Source of the DNA: Branchinecta lynchi
Lineage: Eukaryota; Arthropoda; Branchiopoda; Anostraca; Branchinectidae
Direction: 5' to 3'
Length of the DNA stretch: 64,000 nucleotides
NCBI GenBank assembly: GCA_023053575.1
Contig: JAKZAP010000003.1
Location: 9,586,561 to 9,650,560 of the forward strand
Of the stretch, positions 12,828 through 23,622 are shown piece by piece. The position numbers were made by a program, and so were the translations under genes. A model generated the notes under the pieces. It was not told the DNA's origin and ran no database searches. It worked only from the letters and a program-made list of their open reading frames with translations. The stretch's first letter is position 1, and every line of letters begins with the position of its first letter.

Positions 12828-13100
12828 TTAGCACGTACAAATGCAGCGTTTCGACGCACAAACGCAATCAATTTCAACCAGGGGTAACGCTAGAATATCA
12901 GCACTATCATCAACAGATAATGGAGGCGTAGCACATTGTACCGCCTGTGCCTTTTTCATGTATTTGTTCCAGTCGGGGGTCCAGTGGAGGGTCATTACCG
13001 TCCGGGAGCGCAATCAATCAGCGAACCTGGTCGAAGGTAATCTATCAATTCTCCAGTCTGGAATGCCATTTCCAGGGTTGGGGTAGGAAGTCGATCTAAG
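12828..13100 (-). pseudogene. Possible decayed transposon C-terminus, Cys-rich
   Basis: The - strand reads WTPDWNKYMKKAQAVQC and, 20 residues on, LPLVEIDCVCASKRCICTC before a stop. The CxCxSKxCxC end resembles the Cys-rich tails found on some transposon-encoded proteins. It is too short to assign to a family. Confidence 0.25.
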
Positions 13101-13639
13101 GCGATTCATCAACCGGCAGATGGACTTAGAGAGGGGTGACCTCGTGGGACTTGGAAATTGGATTTTAGCGTTTCAGGAAGTCTGAATTTTCTTGTATAGA
13201 TGATTAAAGCGGTTGTTTAAAACCAGTCGACGTCACTTTCTGTTCGCATTTGGGGATTGTTGGCTTAAAGGACCACTCGTACTTCTTCTACCTTTTATAA
13301 TATCATTAGCTCCCTATGGAATTACAAACTTCAGAAATCCTCGCACTTCACCATTGTTTTGTTTGCACATATGACTTATTATAGCACTTTTGTCGGCCGC
13401 CGAAAGCTTCAAGGTCCCATAACTGTTTCAAAAACAAGGGCATGAGTCGCTCAAACATATTGTTTTTCATTTTGGAACGAAAGGCAAAAGGTCCATATTT
13501 TGTTTCGGACTCTCTTTCTTTTATTTATTTAGTTGTTTATTCATTAGTTCCCTCAAAACTGAGGATTAAAATCAGATATTACAGAAACAAAACTGTATCT
13601 AAAACGACTGATCCATTCAAGGATTTTGCTTGGATTTGC

Positions 13640-13900
13640 CTCACATTTTAATCATGGCGCTCACAGTTTTCAAATATTTTGTGTCGTTCCTCCGCGTCGG
13701 AGAGCGGGAAGTCTGGATAGAGTCGACAGGTGCCAACGAGAAATTCGCTTATTTCACGGAGGTCGTTGGTATTTGTTGGTACGGGAGTTTGGGTATTTGG
13801 GAAAAATTGAAATTTTTGAACTACTCTATCATGACTCAGTGTCTCGAAGGGAATCCTGCTTGGAGCATAACATGCCTGCTGGATTTAATCTTTGTTGCAT
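13640..13900 (+). repeat. Repeat S, copy 2
   Basis: Inverted partner of 9640-9905 (shared CGCGTCGGAGAG, TGGATAGAGT). A 154-codon frame runs through it, but neither splice sites nor a known domain support a gene. Confidence 0.45.
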
Positions 13901-14472
13901 GTGTTTATTCTATATTTCGCCTTCGTTTTCTCGCCGGAATGGTAAGTGGATCAGAATCCGGACTAGAACTGGAGACAGACAAAACTGAACTAAGACAAAA
14001 CTTGAAGAGACAATATTTGTCTTCTTTGTTCAGTGTATACAGAGCCTTAACAAAAAAACATATGACTATTAAGCTGTTATTTGGGCAAAGCTGATTTGAG
14101 TAACGAATGAGTAATTTGAAAATGAATACGTTCATCTTGCCACTCAAAGTGCTCTCTGTATAATTCTCATTTTCCACAATGTGTCCCTTTTTCGGGCCGA
14201 CGTAAATTGAGCCCCCTCCGTTTGTGAATAAATAATTAAAATGAACAAATTAGTCATTAATTGTAATAAATAATTTATCCAACTTCTCTAATTTTAGGTA
14301 GTTTATTGCTTCGGCCTAGTATCCAGTTCTTTAATAACTATCTCGTCAACGAGACAGTTTTATCAGTGATTGTATTAACGCTTTTTATTTAAATAAATAA
14401 ATAATGCAAATATAGCCGACAACAATAAACTATCCCTATTTGGCGGATAGTTTTAAGGGGGCTACTCGGATT

Positions 14473-14508
14473 AAGGTGGTTTCGGGGTATTCAGCCCGAA
14501 ACCACCTT
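14473..14508. repeat. Perfect 14-bp hairpin
   Basis: AAGGTGGTTTCGGG, an 8-base loop, CCCGAAACCACCTT. Around it, AAGGGGGCT and AAGCCCCTT extend the symmetry with interruptions. Confidence 0.8.
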
Positions 14509-14897
14509 ACCACCTGCAAAGCCACCAGAGGTCCATTAAGCCCCTTTGAGACGAAACCAGATAATTAAAAATCATTCCATATCCCGGAAATGCGTTCGAT
14601 AAAAGCGGCCCCTTCCATAAAACTTTTAACTATCATCTTTGGGTTTGCTGTGACCTGTACCAAAAGTTCAGATTTTCCAACCCATTAAGAGTTCTTGGAA
14701 GCCGCCACTGTTGAACGTTTCCAGTTTCCATCGGTTAGTGCATCTTCGGAAATTCTTTTGGAATATCAGCACCTGGAGTTGCGTTTGAGCTTTGCCGCTT
14801 CCTTTTCCGTGAAAGGTCTTCTTCGATCATTACACAGATTCCGTCGTCGGTTTTCTAACTTTCTCTTTGGATATCTTAGGAACAGTCACGTTTCTTG

Positions 14898-14975
14898 CAA
14901 GGGGATACTCACTCCCCAAACCCATGTACACCGGGTGGTGGTGCCTGGAATGAGTGTACACCGGGTGCCGGATCA
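14898..14975 (+). repeat. Family M end fragment
   Basis: CAAGGGGATACTCACTCCCC followed by ATGTACACCGGGTGGTGGTGCC-like text. It matches the end of the GGTGCC minisatellite elements at 57689 and 60044. Confidence 0.5.
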
Positions 14976-15162
14976 CCTGTTTTCGTTGCCGTCGTCCGGT
15001 TTTCCGTCAATCTAATGCCATTTAGATCATTTACACAGATTCGACAGGTAGTTTCTAACTTTCTGTTTGGTCGTCTCTTTTCTTTTTTTTTGCTTTTTTT
15101 CGTTATACCGTGTGTTAAAATCGGTAAATAAAGCCGATCCGCCACTGCCTCTCACTTTTTCC

Positions 15163-15667
15163 TTAAAGTTTAACCGAAAAGCCCTAAGACTCGACAGTCT
15201 CGTTACACATCACTTATTCATTTAAAAAGGCCTGAACAAAAAAAAAAATGCGTTACCCCGTTTGTCTGCTGTACACATATAATGGATTTCATCGAATGAA
15301 CTAAATCGTTCGTGTTTGTGGTACCTTTATGTGCATGTCCGTCTATGAAATGATTACTAATTACAAAGGTAAGCCATTGCCGAAAAGTAAACTAAATTTG
15401 GCCGATTCCTTGCAATACATCAGTCCCCAACATTCTTTCGCCGTGGCCTTAATGCTCTTTAATCCTTCAAAATGGAGGCTTGATTTGAAATTCGAAATCT
15501 CCGCGCCTGTATGAATTTTAGGTTGTCATGTAACTAGTGCATATTTTGAACGTCATTGATAGAGCGTCGGGTGAACAAATACAAATCCCTTAGGTGGGTC
15601 AAAATATTTAAGTGTATTCAAATATCAGATGTAAAAATAAGCTGCCTTTCCAGTTAAAATTTAAAGT
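15163..15667. mobile_element. Family C non-autonomous DNA element, copy 1 (about 505 bp)
   Basis: Ends are inverted: TTAAAGTTTAACCGAAAAG at left, and the complement of CCAGTTAAAATTTAAAG at right. Subterminal GACTCGACAGTCTCGTTAC recurs in copies at 21140-21625 and 35231-35753. No transposase. Confidence 0.65.
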
Positions 15668-15754
15668 CTTTGTCCAGACCTGACATATTCAGTCTTTTTC
15701 CAAATCATCAGCTTCTGCTTCATACTTAACGATCCTCGATTGTGGGCTGCACCA

Positions 15755-15923
15755 CACTGTAAAAAGTTTTTCCGTATAAAAATAAAGTCAACTGCAGTAT
15801 TTGCTACTCGGATTATTCTTATCTCTACGCAGATAAGATTAATACCAAATAGAGATAAGATGAATCTGAGTAGCAAATACTGCAGTTAACTTTAATCTTT
15901 ATACGGATAAACCTTTTACAGTG
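15755..15923. mobile_element. Family A foldback MITE, copy 1 (169 bp)
   Basis: Almost the whole element is one inverted repeat. It starts CACTGTAAAAAGTTT and ends with the complement (CCTTTTACAGTG). The arms include GCAGTATTTGCTACT, which serves as the empty-site reference for the interrupted copy at 54983-56745. Confidence 0.85.
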
Positions 15924-16764
15924 CAGACAAGATGAAGAGGAAGACAAGCACCATAGACATGATTTTGAAGGCATCAACCATTCCTGCCGTAGATAGCAGT
16001 AATTTCAAGCAAGAAAAAAATGTAATGAAATTGAAGACATAAAAAATTTGTAAGGGTGAATCATGTACAAGTTGGTATCTAATTCTCACGTTTATATTTG
16101 TGTCAATTATTCGTTCATGATCCAGTATGCTCATAGAAGGAATTCAAGAATCCTGGTTTCATGGAGACTTAGTGAAGCGAAGAAAAGGAGTTAAAGACTC
16201 TGTAAAAAACAACTTGAAGAAAGAGAAAGCATTCCTAGTTTTGCCAGTGTAGGCTACAGTTAAATACAACTAGGGTTGCTTGCGTAAATTGTGTAATTCA
16301 TTTCTTTCGAGTCTTTATCTGGCGACGTATTTTACGTATTGTAAGCCTTTTCTCTTGTAACGTGCCTGAACAAAGGGCTGTTGTAGCATACTCACAAATC
16401 CCTGGATCCTTTTGCCCTTTTGAATCCCTGCCTGCCCCGCAGGCAGCTCCGAGTTCCTGAACCAGTGTGTTTTTCAGGTTTCTGCGTTTGTGATACGAGG
16501 CTAAGGTGAAAGCTTGGGACGTAGTTCGCTGTCCAGCACTGTATATCTGCTCGCCATGGTCTATTCCCCTGGAACAAGGTAAATATCTTTTAATCTCCAG
16601 TTCTCGTTCTCAAACTGTCGAGTGTGTTGCGATTATTGAATTAATCGAAATTATTTATAAGTAAAAATTTTAGGAAGAATTACATTTTTGTAATTTTCTC
16701 GTTTCGATATCTGATTTGTAGGAAACAGACATAAGACCCAGGATCTCAATTTTGGCTCTGAAGA

Positions 16765-17271
16765 AACAAGACCAAAAGTTTCGATGGGATCCCAAACATT
16801 TTTATTGTAGGCTACTATTTTTTCCAGACAATCGGGCTTTTAGAGATCAAGTCTTCATAACACTCCTTCATCATTCACTAATCAGCTGTTTGGAAAAAAT
16901 ATAAATGACACCACAGTGGCGCTTTCTCGAAAAATTGCGGCCAAACGGCCTAATTTCAGACAAAACTGTGACTGCACTTTTAGCAAATTTTCTGGTTTTG
17001 GCGGGATTCCTGGCGAACTATTTGTCCGGCGAAAATAATTTTCATACACGGATTCAAGATGTCTCTTTACCCCTAGCCTACATCAGACCTGTAATCAACT
17101 TTTAGGTAGAACTTTTACTTTCAACACATTTTCTGGTTTTGGCCAGATTCCGAGCGAACTGTAAGTCCGGAGAGAAAATACTCTGTATATACCGATTCAG
17201 CATGTCTACTTACCTCTGTATTAGACCTCTAATCAACTTCAAGTAAAACCTTTACTTTTGACAGATTTTAC
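16765..17271 (+). mobile_element. P3: 3'-truncated pearl-like element
   Basis: Has the left end AACAAGACCAAAAGTTTCGA with GGGATCCCA and about two core units, then breaks off. The microsatellite and GGGATCCC right end are absent. Confidence 0.75.
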
Positions 17272-18599
17272 TAAGTAGAGTAGTAGTAGTAATTAATAAG
17301 TAGAAGGAGACAATTTTCTTATCACTGTGTCCTGTGGAACGTATATAATAGCGAGAATCGTAACGATTGCAACTAGCAATACTCGGCGGAACACTACTTA
17401 TGTTTGTCGCAGGTGTTAGAAACTAGTCCGCCTGGAAGCGCTGAACTCGGAATACGACAAATTCGTGAGTCAGCAGTGATTTTCCGAACTCGTTCTTAGT
17501 ATTTCCTGGCATTTTCCGTGCTGCAGGTGGACTGAAGCGTCAAGTGTCTTCTGGTCACCCGATCTTGTTTACAGCCGTAGGTGTTACGATAGGGTCTGAC
17601 TCAGATAGAATAAAGCCATAATTCAGTTAGATTTATGGCTTGGGAAGCGGCATGGAAATGGCAATTGCTGTTTTCACACGATCTGTTGATGGTGCGATTT
17701 CCAGGATTGAAGATGACCTTTGGGGGGAGAACATACGTAATGGTATCCATTTGTAAACAATGTATGGATCATTTGTCACGTTAAAATGATTGCATTGACA
17801 CGTGTGGTGGAAACTCGAGAATTTGCTGAATTTTGTAGGTTTTTGTGTTTCTTAATTTTCCCTGCTGCAGGCGTCTTCTGGTTAGCCGATCTTATTTACA
17901 TCCGCAAGTGTTACTATAGGGTTAATTATTTCGGAAAGCATAAAAAAAACTGTTAAGACGAATTTCAATTATTCGTAGGACAGCTCTTTTACGGGTCAGG
18001 AAAGGTACTGGTGTAAGCCTACAGGAGCTTCTTTGAAAGTCCTGGATTTTTAGACCCCTCCCCCCCCCCTCAGTTGTAATGAGATTATTTCTCATCTCAT
18101 TAAACTCGTAGTAGATTAAATTTAAAATTATTTTTTTTGTTTTGATGTTATGGAAGGATATTTGATAGTGCAAAACGGAAACGGTGGTTGAGTTTAAACT
18201 TGATGGTTTTGCATTGTCAGATATTATTCGCAGTCAGCTTAGGCTGAAGGAAGATTTAGAGGGAGAAGGACTAACTAATTGGTCATAGCTAATCCAATGG
18301 TGCTCCTCAAACACGATTTCTGGCGGTAAGGTGGTAACAAGCTTAAGTTCATTTCGAAAATACAACACAAATATGATAAATAGTTGAAACATCAATTTAC
18401 AAATTTAAAATAGTCCCTAATAAAATATAAAAAAAATACATACAAATATTACCTGTCGTATATTTAGAAGGTGAGAAAATGTATTTGAAACATGTTCTCC
18501 AACCGTAAGTCATTGAGTCTGGAACAAAATAAAAAAATCCATACGTTGAAAGAATGAACTAATTTTGGGATAGAGATGTAGGCTAAAAAATAGCTGAAA
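17272..18599. other. Unassigned gene-free DNA
   Basis: No coding or repeat homology recognised. A C-run at 18058-18070 lies inside. Confidence 0.4.
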
Positions 18600-19510
18600 A
18601 TGAATAAATCCGCTGGGATATTTTTCAGCGATATTAAATTTGGGCCTTCTTTGCAAGGTTAATCTTCGGCCTGTAGCTCGGATCGGACTGCAGGGCCGTT
18701 TCTTAATATACAGCCTGAGTATGACCCTTGTCAAGAATGGCCGAAAAATCGCCATAACAAATCTCAGCTGACTTACCCGTCTAGCGCCCTCGCTAGCGCC
18801 CTCGCTAGCGCCGTCAGTTATCATTCGACGTCAGCATGGGTTCAAGAAGTACTTTAAAACCAATCGTGGGCCGTTGGCCCGAAGCGGACGAAAAATAAGA
18901 GGTGTTGTCTTTAACTTGGAGTGTCTTTATAGTAAATAATATTGAGATAATCAGATTAAAAGAGTACTCTAAAGAAATATATAAGTGTAAAAAAAAGATA
19001 TTAGGATTGCGTAGATTTGGTATCCGTTTGTTTGTTGTATAATAAACAGAGATTTGCGAATTACTTAAATACTCCTTCAACCCAAAGTGACTGGGACTGA
19101 TAGATCAAGAATGATTGAAAAAAATCAGCTAGGATATTCTTCCGCAGTATTTCGTCCTAAATATTTCGCCCAAGCTGACTGGGAAACATACATTAAAACA
19201 GTGGCTGAAACGGAAAGTCAACCAAGATGTTTGACAGCGATGTTTCGTCCCTTCTTGGCAAGGGTCCTCGTAAGCCTAAGACTGTACTTGAAAGAACGAA
19301 CCTGAAATCCTCGCGAGCCTTGCAGGTTCGTTTCTGCCAGTCCAGTAACATCCTGACGAGGAGCCTTGACGAGAAGGGCTGCAATATCCCCGCCAAACAT
19401 CGTAGGTGAGTTTCCCTTTTTAGCCATTGTTTTAATCTGTCGGCACGTCTTGGCAAGGGTTCTTTTCTGCAAGGGCCGAAATATCGCTAAAGAACATCGT
19501 AGTTGATTTT
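18600..19510. repeat. Cluster of family H repeats
   Basis: At least four head-to-head or head-to-tail matches to CAGCGATATTTCGGCCCTTC and TTGGCAAGGGTCCTCGTC, on both strands. Other copies lie at 21886-21940, 25343-25400, 34415-34508 and about 40679-40725. A 12-bp minisatellite (GCTAGCGCCCTC, three units) sits at 18781-18815. Confidence 0.55.
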
Positions 19511-20167
19511 TGCCGTTTCGAATATTTTTTTTAATATATCTCTAATTTATACAAAACTAGCATTACAAAACCTAAGAGCTATAGTTGCTAAAAATTTATT
19601 TGGTTCCATGTCTCTGTTGAGTGGGAATTGTCGTGTGCGAGTGCGGATTTGCGGCGACATCCCCCATTGCGAATACCCGCGAATATCAGATTAAATTCCG
19701 AACATATTCCCTAACGTGATAGTCCCATTGTTCTGGCGACAACAGGATTGCGTGCGACTAGACTAATATTTTTCATAGTACTTGAACTCGTATTGTTTGG
19801 GCGTTTAGCCTAGGCACATGTTCGTTTTTGGTCGATGCTCTAGGATAAGCTGGTATTTGCGCGAATTTGCCTGCCATCGAACAATGAGATGGGAATTATA
19901 ACACACTTAGTCTAGTCCTGTTATTTCTTATTTTGTTTTGTACCAGAAACTCCCGACTTCCCGACGGAATGTGTTCAGTTGCCAAAAATAACAGCAAATG
20001 CAGTTTACCTCATTGCGTAAATCGTAAGCAATTATGTAGGCTGTGCCGAAAAATACTGCAACCTTAACACTAGATTTGAACAAAGTGCGATCAGGCCTTC
20101 AGGGAGTAGGAACACAACAAAAAAAAACAAGCAACTAGCAGAAGTGTTTGGCTAGGATAGTCCCAGA
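19511..20167. other. Unassigned gene-free DNA
   Basis: TTTGAACAAAGTG and GTTTGGCTAGGATA near 20078-20160 resemble the decayed LINE at 27775-27885, so the end of this stretch may be LINE debris. Confidence 0.35.
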
Positions 20168-20346
20168 CCCAGGCCCGTATCCAGGATTTTATTTCGGGGG
20201 GGGGGGGCCTGCTGGTCGGACAAAAAAGTACAAAAAACACATACATCAGAGGGAAAAGCCTATAAAAGTGATTATTTTTGTCTGTTACCGGGGGGGGGGG
20301 GGGGGTCAACCCCCTACCCCCCCCCCCCCTGGCTACGGCCTTGCCC
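20168..20346. repeat. Family N element with inverted GC-rich ends
   Basis: GGCCCGTATCCAGGATTTT plus a G-run at the left, and a C-run plus TGGCTACGGCC at the right. Same family as 8862-9320. Confidence 0.6.
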
Positions 20347-21139
20347 AGACCCCAGTTTCAGTCTCCAGTGAGGAACCAGGATTGGCTTAATTCGCTATCC
20401 TTGAGCATATTGAGATGGGAAGATAGAACGCACTTAGTTTTGTTATTTCTCGTTTTGTTTTGTGTTTAGCGCCGGTAAGTGATTAACAGACGGAGAATAT
20501 TATATAGTATAAGTAACAACTTCAGTTTATCTAATTTCCTGATAGAGATATTTAACTTTAACACATAATTATTCTTTCAGACAGCTGGCTTCGAACCATC
20601 TTTGGTTGTGCTGAACCGGCGGTATTTAAAAATAGGAAATGTGTATGAATGATTATAAGACATGATAAAAAAAATGTTCAGTTATAATGGTTATATTATA
20701 TAGAATAATGCTGTAGCATGATATTTAATTATATAACAGTATCAACGAAAAATTCCTTCAGCGAATCATATTTGAACTCGACTGCGTTTGTATCAAGAAT
20801 AAACTTCGTGACTTTAGCGTACTTTCAAATCATGCCAAATATATCTAACGGAAATTTTTGACTTAAAAGCAGAAATACTGCTTAAAGGTAGCTGAAAATT
20901 CGAACTTCAGATTTTTGTTGTGCGGTCTGAAGAGGAACCGGGCTAGGAAGAACCGAAATAAATTGTCTGCAACCTAATCCGCGTAATAGTACTAATCATA
21001 ATTTTAAGACGTAAACGGTGGGCAAAAAGATTAGTAAAACCTCTTTTTCAAAACTAAAAAGTCGGGCGATTATAGATTTTTTAAATATTTCGGGGTGATT
21101 TTTACTGTCGCTTATTTCTGCATGTTTTGTATACCTTTG

Positions 21140-21625
21140 TTAAAGTTTAACCGAAAAGGGCTAGGATACGACAGTCTAGTTACCCATCACTTGTTCGCTT
21201 AAATAATCTTGAAAACCCGATGAAAAAGCGTTAGTTTGTTTTCCTGATATTTCCAAATAATCGATTATCCCATTGTGCTTGCCGCTCTTCCCGTTTTTGT
21301 GATATCTCTATGGTGCCTGGAACATTTGGCAACAACACCAGCAGCAAACGAGTAAATAAATTGTGTATCAAATAAACAAAGAAGTGTCTGCAGTCTGCAG
21401 TGCCAAAAACTAGTGCTAGCGAGTGAGGTGTCTTGTGTAGTGATAGTTTAGTGATTGTCGCGGGCGAATTGTGGACGGATTCACCATGGGAAAGCGTCCA
21501 CATTCCCAACGTCCCTACTGAAGACTACTGTGGACAGAATGAAAATCCCCAATAGGTGTTGTAATAATTCAATGTATTTGAATCTAAGATGTAAAAATAA
21601 GTTGCCTGTTCAGTTAAACTTTAAA
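21140..21625. mobile_element. Family C element, copy 2 (about 486 bp)
   Basis: TTAAAGTTTAACCGAAAAG and GATACGACAGTCTAGTTAC at the left, CAGTTAAACTTTAAA at the right. Collinear with the copies at 15163 and 35231. Confidence 0.7.
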
Positions 21626-22289
21626 TTGACATTTCCCGTTTACTTGATGGAGGAAAACGATTTTCTTCGTTGATTCTTTACTGTAGATGTTTTTCAAGGA
21701 AATTTTACTCTGAACATGTGATATCCCACAAAAAATGTATTATCTTGTTTCTTATTCAGGAAGAAATATTATAGTCTGTTGATTTTTATTTAAATTTCGT
21801 AGGAAATTTTCTTATGAGTGTTGTGATACCACAGATTTTATTTTCTTGTTTCCTGTCCAGGAAGACAAAAATTTCGGCTGTTATTTTTTCCGATATTTTG
21901 GCCCTTCTTCGCAAGGGTCCTCGTCAAGTTCTTTATCGACTTTTGAAGAATCTAAAAAAGAAACATACGGCTGAAAACTGAAACTTTTAGTGCAAAACAA
22001 ACGTGTCCATTTGAACACAAAAATTCATTTCTAAGAACTTCAAACTGTTCTAACAGACTTGATTTCCGTTCTATTTTGGACTTACACATTTCTCTTGTCC
22101 TCAATAAATGAATGAATAAATTTATTACGCACTGCCGTAGCGCGTAAGTGCAGCACAACAGTAAAAGGGAACAAGCAGTGTTATCCACACTTGGTAAAAT
22201 GTTTCTCTAGGAAACAAAATCGTAAATCTCCCTAGATGTGTTATTGCCATTTACTATGAGTAAGCTACTTATCCCTCAGAATTTCTTTC

Positions 22290-22630
22290 CTCGGAGCTTT
22301 GACGATTTCGGTACAGAAGATAACATAAAGCACACCTTGCACTCTTTATTGTTTATGCACCAATATTCAAAACTATTTGAATACGGACGTTGGCTGTTTT
22401 GAGCATTTTCCCACGTCCATTGATTTCTAGCAAAAACTCGGCAAAATTCAGGGAACCGGTCTGACGCGTCAGTAGCATGACCGGCGATGGGCATAATGCG
22501 AATGGAAAATATTGAATCATAGGAAGTGCAAGTATTAGTGCACTTCCTATGATTCAATAGTGGGATATCGTTTGTGGACTTGGAACGTAAGTATGCAATT
22601 TGGGTCTCCGAGGTTCAGAATAATGAATGC
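22290..22630 (-). repeat. Family F element with internal perfect hairpin
   Basis: On the - strand it runs from GACCCAAATTGC to GTGCAAGGTGTGCTTTA. Inside, 22511-22528 and 22541-22558 are perfect 18-bp inverted repeats (ATTGAATCATAGGAAGTG and its complement) around a 12-base loop. This hairpin is absent from the other F copies. Confidence 0.6.
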
Positions 22631-23294
22631 AATTACGTAAATATGTTGCATTGACATTGTAGACACGACGGGTTCTATAATATCACTTTCGCGGGTCGAC
22701 GACGCGATGTTTATTATTCTTTATAATTTATACAATTTTTTCCGTATTAATTGCATTGCAATTATTGTTTTTCAGTTTAGAATATAATATAATAGTATTT
22801 ATTATAGCCTACCCAATCATGGACAAGCCAAATAAGAACATAGGCTATAGGACGAAACAAAACTTTTCAGACTGATTAACATACAATAAGTTTTGTTTTT
22901 AAAAATGATCGAACGTAAAAATAAATATATGCTACTTAGCATCTTTGCGATACATTTTAAATCACTAAATTGCAACACTTCTTGGGATAAAACTATCTCT
23001 TTATCGGTTGGTTTTAGTCCAGACCGGTTCGATTTTCGGGATTTGTGCTAAAATACAAAATACAATTAAGCGACTGTGACAGTGTAGTTTGTAACCTCCG
23101 CTCGTGCTATTTTCTGAGTGAAGGAGTCATTGACCCCTGAGAGATTAGGATCCTTTCAAGTATCTCCCCTCTTCAATCATTTGGTTTAATTGCTCCTTTA
23201 ATATACCTGATTCCCTTTGTAACGTTACGCTTTCCATCATAAGCGCAATATGCTCCAAAAGAAGACCCACTTGTTAGGATTTTCTAGAGTTCTC
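22631..23294. other. SIX gene upstream region, AT-rich
   Basis: No repeat family recognised here, unlike most of the window. Together with 23295-23391 this is where core promoter and proximal control sequences would be expected. Confidence 0.3.
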
Positions 23295-23391
23295 ATTGGC
23301 TCTGCGCTTTGACCAATCAGAGCCGTGCTCCAATTGAGGAACATGATTATTCATGGGTCTCTTTTCACTTGACACTTGTTGAGCACTCAGC
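23295..23391 (+). promoter_or_regulatory. Candidate proximal promoter / 5' UTR of the SIX gene with inverted CCAAT boxes
   Basis: ATTGG at 23295-23299 and CCAAT at 23313-23317 form a divergent pair inside an inverted repeat (GGCTCTG/CAGAGCC). A second CCAAT lies at 23330-23334. All are 58-97 bp before the start codon. No TATA box is evident. The transcription start site is unknown, so some of this may be 5' UTR. Confidence 0.35.
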
Positions 23392-23622
23392 ATGGATTAC
23401 AGAGGTGAATTTGTGCCGGCTTTTCGGCCGGATTGTGAGTATCCGGATTTCCGAGATCGCTGTTTTCCGGATTATGTTAAGCGCGATGAAAGTGATAGCT
23501 GCCATTCGCGGGGGAGCACGGAGGAGCCGATCAGTCCAACTTTTTCGTCGGAATATTCGAGCCCAGTGGAGATGTTACTACCGGACGATAATTTGTTACC
23601 AAGCCAGTTTACCACCCAGCAA
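23392..23622 (+). CDS. six4/5: SIX4/5 exon 1 (coding part)
   Basis: The start codon has a strong context (A at -3, G at +4). An in-frame TGA at 23380-23382 lies only three codons upstream, so no longer N-terminus is possible on this exon. It encodes 77 residues, rich in acidic and Ser residues, ending in QFTTQQ, the usual lead-in to the SIX domain. Donor CAA|GTAAGT, phase 0. Confidence 0.88.

Noticed and set aside
13630..14094. 154-codon + strand frame as a gene
   Set aside because: It overlaps repeat S, which has an inverted relative at 9640-9905. No known domain, start context or splice sites.
14473..14508. Rho-independent terminator
   Set aside because: Strong hairpin, but no T-run follows and the window is eukaryotic. 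Kept only as a palindrome.
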